From: a virus
Length of the DNA: 64,000 bases
Virus record (IMG/VR): IMGVR_UViG_3300045971_000577
Location: 305,146-369,145 of that record
Strand: one strand, 5' to 3'
Positions 25,518-35,900 of the stretch are shown here, one piece after another. Within the stretch, counting starts at the first letter, position 1. Each line of letters opens with the position of its first letter. Both the position numbers and the translations under genes were made by a program. Below the pieces are notes generated by a model. It ran no database searches. It saw only the letters and a list, made by a program, of their open reading frames with translations, and was not told the origin of the DNA.

Positions 25518-27925
25518 CATATCTAAATACAAATGAACGAACTGTTTCTGCCACTGCTAATGAGCGGTTCCAGGGACTTGGCAGACAACCTGCACTGTTC
25601 GGGCTCTTCATCGGGTTCGTAAAGAACGCCGATGATGTACAAAGAAACGGCCGTCTGCAAGTGTGGATTCCAGATTTTGGATCAGCACCTACTGAACAGC
25701 AAAGCTGGATTACCGTAAATTATTGTTCTCCATTTGCTGGCGCCACAAACGTAGCCACAACAAGTAAGTCCGATATAAAAACATTCGACGGCACACAAAC
25801 CTCCTACGGTATGTGGATGATTCCTCCCGACATAAACAACGAAGTAGCGGTGATGTTCATCGGTGGTGACCCATCAAAAGGTATTTGGATCGGTTGCTTG
25901 TATAATCAGTATATGAATAATATGGTTCCGGGTATGGCAGCCGACACAAAAAGTTGGCAATATCCGGGCAAGCCAGTGCCTGTTGCCGAATATAATAAGA
26001 ATGATAGTAGTATAACTAGGCCAGATGCAGCATATAGTCCCTATCAGAAAACAAAGTTCAAGGGATTAGGTAATCAAGGGCTAATCAGGGATGAGGGCAG
26101 AGGCATTACCACTTCCAGCGCACGTCGTGAATCGCCGAGTAATGTATTTGGTATTATTACTCCGGGCCCGGTGGTCGACATAAATGCTACTCCAGAAAAT
26201 ATCAGACGTAAAGGTGGTTCGTCATTCATAATGGACGATGGCGCCGGTTCTGAATATGTTCAACTAACAACAAAGACTGGAGCACAGATTAGACTAGATG
26301 AAACAAACGGATTTGTGTATCTAATCAACCGTGACGGAACATCGTGGGTGCAAATGGATCAACACGGTAACATCGACATATTCGGTGCCAACAATATCTC
26401 GATGAGATCGCAACGAGATTTCAATATCAGAGCCGATCGAAATATCAACATAGAAGCCGGTCAGAATATATTCATTAAGGCAGCAAAAGACACAATTGAA
26501 GAGACTACATCATTCACCTATGATGTAAATAATGCGCCCGAATCACTGACTATTCCTGTTTACGCATATAAGGGCGAAGGTAAAGGTGCTGGCGGAAATA
26601 TCGTTATGCAGGCGCTAAACAACTGGCATAGCACGACTCAGAGCAATGCATTTCTGACAGTAGTTGACAACAATATGGATATCAAAATCGGTAATGCTCT
26701 TGGGATGACTACCACAAACGGTGGACAAGATTTCAACTCAAAATTGGGTATAAAGATAACCACTGATGCTGCATTTGACTTAGCAGTAACAGGTAACATT
26801 CGTGCAGGATCAAAAGGTTCTGTTTCTATAGTAGGGACAAGCGATGTTATTGTGTGTTCTTCCGCAGGCATTTCTATAAACTCTCAGGGCGATATCAAAG
26901 AAGTTGCTGCCGGAAATCTGCTAATGACATCCGGTAATATTATAACTTCCGCCAGCGCGCTGAGTTTCGGGGGTACAGCAAGTATTGCAGGTATGACTAC
27001 CCTTGCAGGCGGATTAATGGCTGCGGGTCCTGTTTCGTTAGGAGGCGCCGCACCATTTACACCTGCAGGCGATACAAATCCTACAGCGAGTGAGGGCGCA
27101 TTATCAGCATCTACGGCACGTCCTGCTGAAGTAAAACCACTAAACGATAAGATCAATATTCTTGCAACCTGGGAAAACGAAGAAAATAAGTTCAAGAGAA
27201 ATGCACTTTCGGTAAGAACTACAGTCTCGAGATATCCTACATACGAACCGTGTCCCGAACATGAAAAGTTTGTGTTTGGTGATATAGCAGGATTCGCACC
27301 AGAGATAACCGAAAGTGACAAAACATACGAAGGATCAAGTGGAGTAGGAAACTCAGCAACAGTTGCACCTGCAGGCTCCACTACCCCTGGCGCAAATAAC
27401 ACGTCAATCGAGGGTGATCCAGTAACAGATAGCAGTACTGGGAAAGATATAAACATGAATGCACTTCGTAACCAATTGATTATTCACGAAGGAAAGAAGG
27501 ACAAAGTATATCTAGACACCGGCGGATTATTACATAGCGGGATAGGTCATTTATTACGCGCAGGCGAAGCAGCCCAGTTCCCATTAGACTCGCCTATTTC
27601 AGAGACACAAATCGAATCATGGTTTACACAAGATTCGACATCAGCAATAAAGATTTCCCAGGAACTACTCGGGGATACGTGGAGTGAACTGTCCGATATT
27701 AGAAAACGAGCAATGGTTGATCTTTCCTATAATATAGGCAAGGCCAGGCTGTCAAAGTTTACTAAGTTTATTTCAACAATGAAGTCAGCAGATTTTAATG
27801 CTGCGGGCGATGCTCTACGCAGCTCGAAATGGTTTGTACAGGTAGGCCGTCGTGGGCTTAGTGTGGTCTCAATGATTGTCAACAACATCGATCCAACAGG
27901 ATCTGATAAAAAGTTTCCGAGATAA
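25514..27925 (+). CDS. 5: Baseplate hub and tail lysozyme gp5-like
   Basis: 803 residues (T4 gp5 has 575). An N-terminal OB-fold (FGLFIGFVKNADDVQRNGRL, about 30-50) is followed by a gp5/VgrG-like beta-helix part (FIMDDGAGSEYVQLTTKTGA, about 238-258; DGTSWVQMDQHGNIDIFG). The C-terminal 150 residues form a GH24 lysozyme: IHEGKKDKVYLDT-x4-HSGIGHLL from about 657. Unlike T4, the lysozyme lies at the C-terminus, after the beta-helix. Aligned ungapped to T4 lysozyme, Glu11 and Asp20 are kept but position 26 is His instead of Thr. It would pierce and digest the cell wall at injection. Confidence 0.9.
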   Translation: MTYLNTNERTVSATANERFQGLGRQPALFGLFIGFVKNADDVQRNGRLQVWIPDFGSAPTEQQSWITVNYCSPFAGATNVATTSKSDIKTFDGTQTSYGMWMIPPDINNEVAVMFIGGDPSKGIWIGCLYNQYMNNMVPGMAADTKSWQYPGKPVPVAEYNKNDSSITRPDAAYSPYQKTKFKGLGNQGLIRDEGRGITTSSARRESPSNVFGIITPGPVVDINATPENIRRKGGSSFIMDDGAGSEYVQLTTKTGAQIRLDETNGFVYLINRDGTSWVQMDQHGNIDIFGANNISMRSQRDFNIRADRNINIEAGQNIFIKAAKDTIEETTSFTYDVNNAPESLTIPVYAYKGEGKGAGGNIVMQALNNWHSTTQSNAFLTVVDNNMDIKIGNALGMTTTNGGQDFNSKLGIKITTDAAFDLAVTGNIRAGSKGSVSIVGTSDVIVCSSAGISINSQGDIKEVAAGNLLMTSGNIITSASALSFGGTASIAGMTTLAGGLMAAGPVSLGGAAPFTPAGDTNPTASEGALSASTARPAEVKPLNDKINILATWENEENKFKRNALSVRTTVSRYPTYEPCPEHEKFVFGDIAGFAPEITESDKTYEGSSGVGNSATVAPAGSTTPGANNTSIEGDPVTDSSTGKDINMNALRNQLIIHEGKKDKVYLDTGGLLHSGIGHLLRAGEAAQFPLDSPISETQIESWFTQDSTSAIKISQELLGDTWSELSDIRKRAMVDLSYNIGKARLSKFTKFISTMKSADFNAAGDALRSSKWFVQVGRRGLSVVSMIVNNIDPTGSDKKFPR

Positions 27926-27928
27926 TAT

Positions 27929-28705
27929 ATGTCATGCGCTCCTCCAACAATCACCGTAGGTGGTGTAACAATATCCACAAGCGATTTTCAGAATGCGAAA
28001 GATCTTATCGATCTTGTCAGTGGTGACGGTGGCGATCCTACTCTTGACGGATATGATGAAAATATTGCTGGCGGAAACAATACATCTGGACGCCGCGGAG
28101 TTCAGCTAGGTAGCATATCTACTCAGACAAGTTTACCATCGAGTATCGCACATTCATCATCTATGACCGATATGACTCCGGCTAAAGGCGGGAATGGTTC
28201 ACCTATCCCCGCCACAATATGGAATCGTAACTATGATTATCTGCTTAGTACCAACTTCACAGTGAAGAGTCTAACCGTAGGCACACTATTTCCAAATCAA
28301 CTATCTAATTATATGTCATACACACAGGATGCAAGATTTTGTAATCTGCAGAATCTATCTGTGAATATTTTAGAACCATTATTGGCAAAGTTTGGAAAGA
28401 TAACAGTTAACTCCGGTATTAGAAATGCAACATCAACCCCATCTGGTGTAAGCCAACATATTACCGGCCAGGCATGTGACATTCAAGTGCAGGGATGGAC
28501 ATATGCAAGATATTGGGATGCAGCAATATGGATAAAGAATAACATTCCGTTTGACCAGTTTATCTTCGAACACAGTGATAAGACCGGACTCGCATGGTTT
28601 CATTTGAGTTATAACAAAGACGGAAACCGACCTGTTTCTGCACCTACAAAAGTAATGACAATGTATAGAAACCAATACGATGCTGGACTAAAACGCTTCG
28701 GATAA
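27929..28705 (+). CDS. M15-type (VanY/D-Ala-D-Ala) peptidase-like baseplate-operon protein
   Basis: 258 residues. The C-terminal 120 residues hold the M15_3 zinc-site pattern: KITVNSGIRN, SQHITGQACDIQV (His-x6-Asp), FDQFIFEH and LAWFHLSYN (the final W-x-H). The N-terminal half (about 1-110) is unrelated and may anchor it to the virion. It lies between gp5 and gp25, so it is probably a virion-borne endopeptidase that cuts the peptide crosslinks complementary to the gp5 glycan cleavage. Confidence 0.8.
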   Translation: MSCAPPTITVGGVTISTSDFQNAKDLIDLVSGDGGDPTLDGYDENIAGGNNTSGRRGVQLGSISTQTSLPSSIAHSSSMTDMTPAKGGNGSPIPATIWNRNYDYLLSTNFTVKSLTVGTLFPNQLSNYMSYTQDARFCNLQNLSVNILEPLLAKFGKITVNSGIRNATSTPSGVSQHITGQACDIQVQGWTYARYWDAAIWIKNNIPFDQFIFEHSDKTGLAWFHLSYNKDGNRPVSAPTKVMTMYRNQYDAGLKRFG

Positions 28706-28734
28706 CAAACAATAAAGCATCATATAATATCCCT

Positions 28735-28742
28735 GATAAATA
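28735..28742 (+). promoter_or_regulatory. Late promoter box before gp25
   Basis: GATAAATA, plus strand, 16 bp before ATG 28759; GGGAG ribosome site between. Confidence 0.65.
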
Positions 28743-28758
28743 AAGAAAAGGGAGTATT

Positions 28759-29178
28759 ATGGCATCAAATCAAAAAGGGTTTGTTCAACAACAGCGAATA
28801 ACTAGAAAGCCGTATTTCGTTGGATTCAATACTGTTGGGCAGCCTAATCCCCCATATTCGTTAACAAACCTCGAACTTGTAAAGAGGGACATTCTCAATC
28901 AATTTGCCACCCCGATAGGTTCGCGATTGATGCTTCCGTCGTTTGGCACGCGGATTTATGATCTTCTATTTGACCCGTTTGATGAAATAACAAAAAATGC
29001 CATAGTCGATGATGCTGTGCGAGTAGTCGGTGATGATCCACGAGTTCAACTTGTAAACATTGATGTGTTTCAGGAAGACCAATCACTCAACGTATCAATA
29101 GACCTATTATTTGTACCCGAATCAGTAACAGACAACCTATTTGTGTCTTTCTCGCTGAAAGATAAGGAAACATTCTAA
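28759..29178 (+). CDS. 25: Baseplate wedge protein gp25-like
   Basis: 139 residues, T4 gp25 size. LELVKRDILNQFATPIGSRL-MLPSFGTRIYDLLFDPFDE (about 37-75) is the GPW_gp25 family core. It forms part of the conserved wedge core with gp6. The gene abuts gp6 with a TAATG overlap. Confidence 0.93.
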   Translation: MASNQKGFVQQQRITRKPYFVGFNTVGQPNPPYSLTNLELVKRDILNQFATPIGSRLMLPSFGTRIYDLLFDPFDEITKNAIVDDAVRVVGDDPRVQLVNIDVFQEDQSLNVSIDLLFVPESVTDNLFVSFSLKDKETF

Positions 29179-32100
29179 TGTCAGAAAGTGTAAGACAGTC
29201 CTCGCTCTTTGCAGCAGAGGATTATAAAAAAGTATTTAAAGCATATCAGTTTATTGATTATACCGCCTACGACTTCGACACGTTGAAGCAGGCACTAATG
29301 AATTATATCCAGACATATTATCCCGAAGATTTCAACGACTATATCGAAAGTTCGGAGTTCGTTGCTATTATTGAACTACTTGCGTACTTCGGCACAAGTC
29401 TTGCATTCAGGACTGAATTAAATAGTCGTGAAAACTTTATCGACACTGCAGAACGCAGAGAAAGTATTATCCGCCTTGCTCAGATGGTAAACTATGTTCC
29501 GCGCAGAAATATACCTGCGAGCGGACTATTTAAAATATCATCTGTACAAACCGATCAGCCACTCACCGATGCCAATGGTGTCAATCTAAATGATGTATCT
29601 ATTTTCTGGAATGATCCTAATAATCCAGATTGGTTTGATCAGTTTATTCAAATAGCAAATGCAGCATTCAGTACACTAAATCCATTTGGCCGACCAACAA
29701 AGAGTGGCACAATCGGTAGTATTCCTACTGATCTTTATCAACTGAACAATATTCTTAGACTGACTGTTGCATATCAGTCATCTATAACAATTAACGCTCA
29801 ACAGTTCCCTATCGATATCTGCAATCCAGATTTTGTAACGAACGAAACAATATTCGAAAGAGATCCAGATCCTGCCACACCATTCAATTTCATTTACCGA
29901 AATGATAGTTTAGGTGTAGCATCTGCTAATACAGGATTCTTCTTGTACTTCAAGCAGGGTACATTAATGAACGTCGACACCAATTTTGATTTTCCTGTGC
30001 CTAATAGAGTATTCCCTATAGCCATCAGCAACATCAACCAGGATGATGTATATGCGCAAGAAACAGATCAAAACGGAAATGTAATTTCTAAGTGGAAGAA
30101 AGTTCCCGCACTTGCCGGCGAAAATATCATTTACAACAGCATTCAGTTCTCTGAAAGAAATATCTTTGATGTTATTTCTGGCGCCAGCGACACTGTGTCT
30201 ATTCGATTCGCCGACGGTAATTTCGGCAATGTACCAACTGGATTATTTAGATTCTGGGTACGTACCAGTGCAAACCAAGCTCTTGTAATTCGTCCAGACG
30301 ATGCACAAGGTCTGCAAATTAATATTCCATATATCGGTGCAGATCAACAACAATATACACTTCGTGTGGTATTCAATCTAGAGCAAACAATCGGAAATGC
30401 TGCCGCCACCGAAACTGACGAACAAATTAAACTTCGCGCACCTGAGGTATTCTCAACACAGTCACGTATGGTAAATGGAAGTGACTATAATGTTCTTCCA
30501 TTGATCTACGGAAATCAGATTTCTAAGATTCAGGCAGTAAATAGAACATTTAGCGGACAGAGCAGATATATTGATTTGAATGATCCAACTGGCTTTCATA
30601 AGGATCTGATTATCTTTGGCCAAGACGGCGCATTGTATCGCGAAGACCAAAATCTACTTGCAGAAGTAGTACGTGATGCATCTAACCTCGGAAATATTCA
30701 GACTGTAATTGTAAACACAATTCAGGAAATGCTCAGAAGCGACCGTGTATCAAAATTCTTCTATGACGAATATATTCCACAGTTCGAAGAGAAAGTTAGA
30801 GTAAATCAGACTGCATTTCCGGTCGGCCCAGGTGCTTCACTAGCAGGCAAATCTTTACTTGATCTTTCTAACTCTGCACAGCTACAGCTATATTGGAAGA
30901 CAAGCCCGCAAAAGTTCAAAAACGATACTGGTTATTTTGCTAACGCGCCAGCGTCTACCGCTGCGGTAGCATTAGTGAATACATTCACAGATAACGTGTT
31001 AGTCGGAACAAATCAGGCGTGGGGATTTATTCGCACAGGAGCAACTGTTGAATTTGCTGACCCGACGAATATTGATAAAACTCGAAACACCGCCGGGGTA
31101 TCAAGTGTAATACAAAACGGTCTTCAGCTAGTTGTAAATCCTGCAAATCAATTCTCAGCAATAGGACCAGTCGAATTGAGTATTGAAGAGCAAAACTCGA
31201 CTGCACTTAATCCGTATAGGGCCATAAAGGTATATCCTATATTTAGAAACGAGTTGTCATCCACGGAAGTACAGGAAGTTATCAGTAGAGTTGCTGCAGG
31301 ATCATCTTTCTGGATGTATTACGATCTGCTCGATGATGTGTGGAAAACTACATTAGGAACTATGCCAGCGCCACCGTTTGTATATCCACCAACAACGGGA
31401 ACAGGAATCTATTCCGATTGGGCATTATATCCTGCAAGTGGCCTGGTATATGTAAATATAAATTCTGTAAGTAGCACGGTTACCTATGATGTGACAGTGC
31501 GCGGTAGATCATATGTGTTCGAATCCTACAGAGATGTTAGATTCTATTGGGAACCTAACCAGAGTGTGATTGATAATGCCACAGGCCTGGCGCTACAAGA
31601 TACCATTGAAATCATGCCAGGCATAAACACAAATAAAACTGTTGACAATAACGAACCTATTCCACTATCACTAGTAAACATGCTGCCGAAGCAAGTTAGT
31701 TTCAATATCACAGGTGTGTTCACACAGGACGATGGATATGTGGATAACTCGAAGGTCGAGGTATCGCTAGTTGATTCCAACGACGACGGAGTTACAGATA
31801 GTCCAGAAGGATTTAACGAAATAGTTTCGTCAACCGATAGAGTGGTATTCGAGTATTACGCCAACGAAGTCACTGGTTATCAATCTACACGCCCATGGGT
31901 GTCTAAGTGGAATATCCTACTAGAGAACGATGATCCATTGGTTGTAAATCCGCCCACACTACCGGCAGTAGGGGTTATTAATGGTACAATCAGTGGAACA
32001 TCCGGTGCAGTCGATATGGCTGGTGTAGATCTATTGTTTGTCAAAGATGCAGGAATACTTACATCCATAGCAGCTCAACTAACTGCTGCATTCATAGTCG

Positions 32101-32936
32101 ATGGTAGTGTAGATAAGGTAGAAACATATAATCAATTTTTCCTAAACAAGACTTATGTTGTCAAGAACGAACCCGGTTATGGCGTGTATTACTCCTTATC
32201 ACTTACCTATCCTTTAAGCAATCCATCGGGACTTATATCTGTTGTAGTTGACGCAACTCACTATGATAGAAATGGTAAAGTCTTCACGCAGAACACAACC
32301 TATAATACCGATCAACAGTTACCGCTATATTTCAAGTGGAGTCACTATTCGCCAATTGATCAAAGAGTCGATCCATCGCCGATGAACATCATTGATATGA
32401 TTGTTATTACAGATGGATATTATCGAGATGTGACTATCTGGAAGAACACCAACGGCACTCTTGCAACTTTCCCTGCTGCACCTACAACTGAAGAACTTAG
32501 AATTCAATTCCAAGATCTAAATCAGTATAAGATGCTCAGCGATAGCATGATTTGGAATTCAGGAAAATTCAAATTACTATTCGGATCACAAGCACAACCA
32601 GAGTTGCAGGCTACTTTCAAGGTAGTTAAGGCTCCATCAAACAACATCAGTGATAACGAAGTTAAGACAAAGGTTATTCAAGCAATCGACACATACTTTG
32701 ATATCAGAAACTGGGACTTCGGTGAAAAGTTCTTCTATACTGAACTTGCGGCATTCATCCACCAACAACTATCGAGAGTTATTAGCTCGGTGGTTATTGT
32801 TCCAAATAATGCAAGTTCTGTATTCGGCGACCTATTTGAAATTATTGCATCTACAGATGAAATATTCATGTCAACTGCGACGGTAAGTAATGTACAGATA
32901 GTAAGTAATCTCACAAATCAAAATCTGAGAACATAA
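29178..32936 (+). CDS. 6: Baseplate wedge protein gp6-like
   Basis: 1252 residues, about twice T4 gp6 (660). The N-terminus contains YTAYDFDTLKQALMNYIQTYY and FNDYIESSEFVAIIELLAYFG with RENFIDTAERRESIIRLAQMV (about 24-100), the gp6 signature. The C-terminal part (FDIRNWDFGEKFFYTELAAF, about 1170) resembles the J-domain of baseplate wedges. Extra central domains explain the length. It follows gp25 directly. Confidence 0.9.
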   Translation: MSESVRQSSLFAAEDYKKVFKAYQFIDYTAYDFDTLKQALMNYIQTYYPEDFNDYIESSEFVAIIELLAYFGTSLAFRTELNSRENFIDTAERRESIIRLAQMVNYVPRRNIPASGLFKISSVQTDQPLTDANGVNLNDVSIFWNDPNNPDWFDQFIQIANAAFSTLNPFGRPTKSGTIGSIPTDLYQLNNILRLTVAYQSSITINAQQFPIDICNPDFVTNETIFERDPDPATPFNFIYRNDSLGVASANTGFFLYFKQGTLMNVDTNFDFPVPNRVFPIAISNINQDDVYAQETDQNGNVISKWKKVPALAGENIIYNSIQFSERNIFDVISGASDTVSIRFADGNFGNVPTGLFRFWVRTSANQALVIRPDDAQGLQINIPYIGADQQQYTLRVVFNLEQTIGNAAATETDEQIKLRAPEVFSTQSRMVNGSDYNVLPLIYGNQISKIQAVNRTFSGQSRYIDLNDPTGFHKDLIIFGQDGALYREDQNLLAEVVRDASNLGNIQTVIVNTIQEMLRSDRVSKFFYDEYIPQFEEKVRVNQTAFPVGPGASLAGKSLLDLSNSAQLQLYWKTSPQKFKNDTGYFANAPASTAAVALVNTFTDNVLVGTNQAWGFIRTGATVEFADPTNIDKTRNTAGVSSVIQNGLQLVVNPANQFSAIGPVELSIEEQNSTALNPYRAIKVYPIFRNELSSTEVQEVISRVAAGSSFWMYYDLLDDVWKTTLGTMPAPPFVYPPTTGTGIYSDWALYPASGLVYVNINSVSSTVTYDVTVRGRSYVFESYRDVRFYWEPNQSVIDNATGLALQDTIEIMPGINTNKTVDNNEPIPLSLVNMLPKQVSFNITGVFTQDDGYVDNSKVEVSLVDSNDDGVTDSPEGFNEIVSSTDRVVFEYYANEVTGYQSTRPWVSKWNILLENDDPLVVNPPTLPAVGVINGTISGTSGAVDMAGVDLLFVKDAGILTSIAAQLTAAFIVDGSVDKVETYNQFFLNKTYVVKNEPGYGVYYSLSLTYPLSNPSGLISVVVDATHYDRNGKVFTQNTTYNTDQQLPLYFKWSHYSPIDQRVDPSPMNIIDMIVITDGYYRDVTIWKNTNGTLATFPAAPTTEELRIQFQDLNQYKMLSDSMIWNSGKFKLLFGSQAQPELQATFKVVKAPSNNISDNEVKTKVIQAIDTYFDIRNWDFGEKFFYTELAAFIHQQLSRVISSVVIVPNNASSVFGDLFEIIASTDEIFMSTATVSNVQIVSNLTNQNLRT

Positions 32937-32939
32937 TAA

Positions 32940-35900
32940 ATGACTCAATACATAAAGAAACTGCCAGCCGTTTTTCAAACGGTAACAGAAAAGAAATTCT
33001 TCGACGCAACATTTGATCAAGTGTTGTCAAAGAAGGACAGTGATCTATTGAATGGTTATCTAGGACGTCGTAATCCGGGTAACTATAACCCGATTACTGA
33101 CTTCTATCTACCCGAATCTAACAAGAATAGAACCTGGTGGCAGTTGGAAGCAACAGCATTCGCACGTACAGAAGATTCGACTAAATCTAACATTTTCTTC
33201 TACGAAGACCTGTTGAACCGTATTACATCATTAGGTGGTAATACTCTAAACCAGGACAGGCTATTTGAATCAGAATACTACAGCTGGGCCCCTCCTATTG
33301 ATGTTGATATGTTTATGAACTATCAAAATTATTACTGGATTGAACAAGGGCTGCCTGCTATTACGATTACAGGTACAACCTGGGCAGCAATCAAGGCCAA
33401 CGATATGGTTACACCTGTTGGTGCCACACCTGCTGGGGTAACATTGTCATCGGGGATGACTCTAGTTCTTCCAGATGATCCAGCATACCCCGACAGTATG
33501 GTTATTGAAAACTTCGGTGGTTGTCGCGGCTTCGAACTGATTACACAGAATACAGGCACCACTGCGGGAACCATATACGAGTTCTTGCCATGGGACGGTA
33601 TTATCGAGTTGTCTACAGGCAGAGTTATCCAAAACCTAATATGGGACGCAACAACCTGGGATACCCAGCCACAACCAGCAACAGGTGATTATATCACTAT
33701 TCAGCGAGGATCCGCAGATTCCAACAGCTGGTCAACAACAAACAGATGGTTTAATATTCAAACTATTAGTCAGGCAATGGCTATTACCAACACAACCTTC
33801 CCACAGAATGCTACACGTGGCCTAAGACCTATCATTCAATTTATTGCTGATCTCGTATTGTATCCTCTTGGTAATACAAAGGTCTCGGTAAATCAGGCAC
33901 CACTATTTCAATTATACGATCACGAAGGCATTGAACTAGATAATGTAACAACCTATCCTAACAGTACATTCGCTGGCAGCAAGATTTTTTCGTATAAAGA
34001 AAATACAGTTGCTGGCGCGTCAATAGATTCTATTCTAAAATTTCCGCTGACATATGGTGAGTCAGGTCAGACCACTGATATTATATTTCAAAATAATCTT
34101 ATTACTGATAGATATACATACAACGAAATAGATCCAGTCGCTGGATACTATTATTACCGTACAATTTCGACACTTGCCGATCCTCTCCCGTTACTCTTCA
34201 ACAACTGGAATCTTTATAATTTGTGCGATTGCGCAGATATTTCTCCAACACCTCCGGCAAATTGTATCGAAAAAAGTAAGCAAAGAGTTATTGATAAGTT
34301 TGTTGTTGGGTATGGTACACAATATCAGTTTAGGCTTAGTGTCACTCCCTACGGCTACACGGCCGGCGGCGGTACAGTTCAACCGGCGTCGGATATCATT
34401 GTATCAGTAAATGATAAAGAAATCTTTCCATATTCAATAGCCAATACGAACGGATATACCCTAGAAGAAATCAACAACGAGGTGTATGTTGTACTTTCAT
34501 CATATCTAACCAATCTACTTACTATTACACAAAGTCGCGCGCCAGTTGTGGAAGTGCAAACCTATACCCACTCCAATCTAAATCCGGAAGCGTCGGGCTA
34601 CTTTGAAATCCCGCAACAGCTCGAGGCAAATCCTAATCAAGAGGAAGTGGGCGATATAGGTATCGGAAGCCTAATTCAACAATTTTCATCAATCATCTCT
34701 AATCAGATTGGATTTGCTGGAACAGCATTTGGTGGTAATAATAACTACAGCGAACTTAGAAAAAACAGATCAATTGGTTCTTATATTCTGCAGAATACAG
34801 CGCCATTGCTAAAAGCAATGTTGGTGTCCTCTAGCGACGATTTAGATTTCATTATTGCTGAAAGATTTAGCCAGGACGAATACACAAAGTTCAAGAATAA
34901 GTTCTTAAGAGTTGCAAAGCAACTTATTGATCAAGGATTCAATCCTACACAACTCAACAACGGGACTATTCTGACTAGCGAATGGGTTGGCGAAATTATT
35001 CGTATACTCGGTATATCTAAAGAATTCTCAAGTGCGTTTGCGTATTCACACATGATTGCAAACGGTGCCCCTGACACAATTCAGAATGTGTCTGTACCGG
35101 CATTGTTACAAACTACTCTTGCCAATTATGCAGATCTCTTGAATGTGCAAAATGCGTTGTATGTATACAACACAACCGGTACTGAAAAGATTTTGATGAT
35201 TGGTAGGGACTATACCGTAGCTACTACCAGCACCACTATTACTGTAGATTTTATACCTACCGGTGGCAATGTTGCCATAGGCGATTCAGTATATTTCTAC
35301 ATCTATAAGAATCCGCTACCTGCATATATTCCGTCTACTCCGACAAAGCTCGGTATGTATCAGACATACATTCCACGCACAGAACTCGATACTTCATATG
35401 CAATTCCATCAAATGTAATCATTGGCCACGACGGCTCAAAGACTATTGCTTATGGTGACTATCGCGATAACCTATTGCTTGATCTAGAAACAAGAATCTA
35501 CAACCTTTTGAACAGCAAGTTCCACAATCAGTATACTCCGCCAGTTCGCCTGGAATCTGTCAAGCCTGGTTACTTCAGACAGACAAGATATTCTCGCCAA
35601 GAGTTTTTAGATATCACAGAGTCTTATCTCAACAAATGGTCTGCAAAGAACAAGGCAAACTATCGTGCAAATGATTGGGTAAGTGCATCTGCGGTAACTC
35701 CAGTAAATCAGCTATGGAAGTTGTATAACTACAGTGCGGTTGACTTGCCTGGCAACTGGAAGGGCATCTATCAATACTATTACGATACCATCTTCCCTAA
35801 TACACGTCCGTGGGAAATGCTAGGGTTCAGTTCACAACCATCGTGGTGGACCGCAGAGTACGGCACTGACTACACTCCGACAAATGCTCATATGTGGGCA

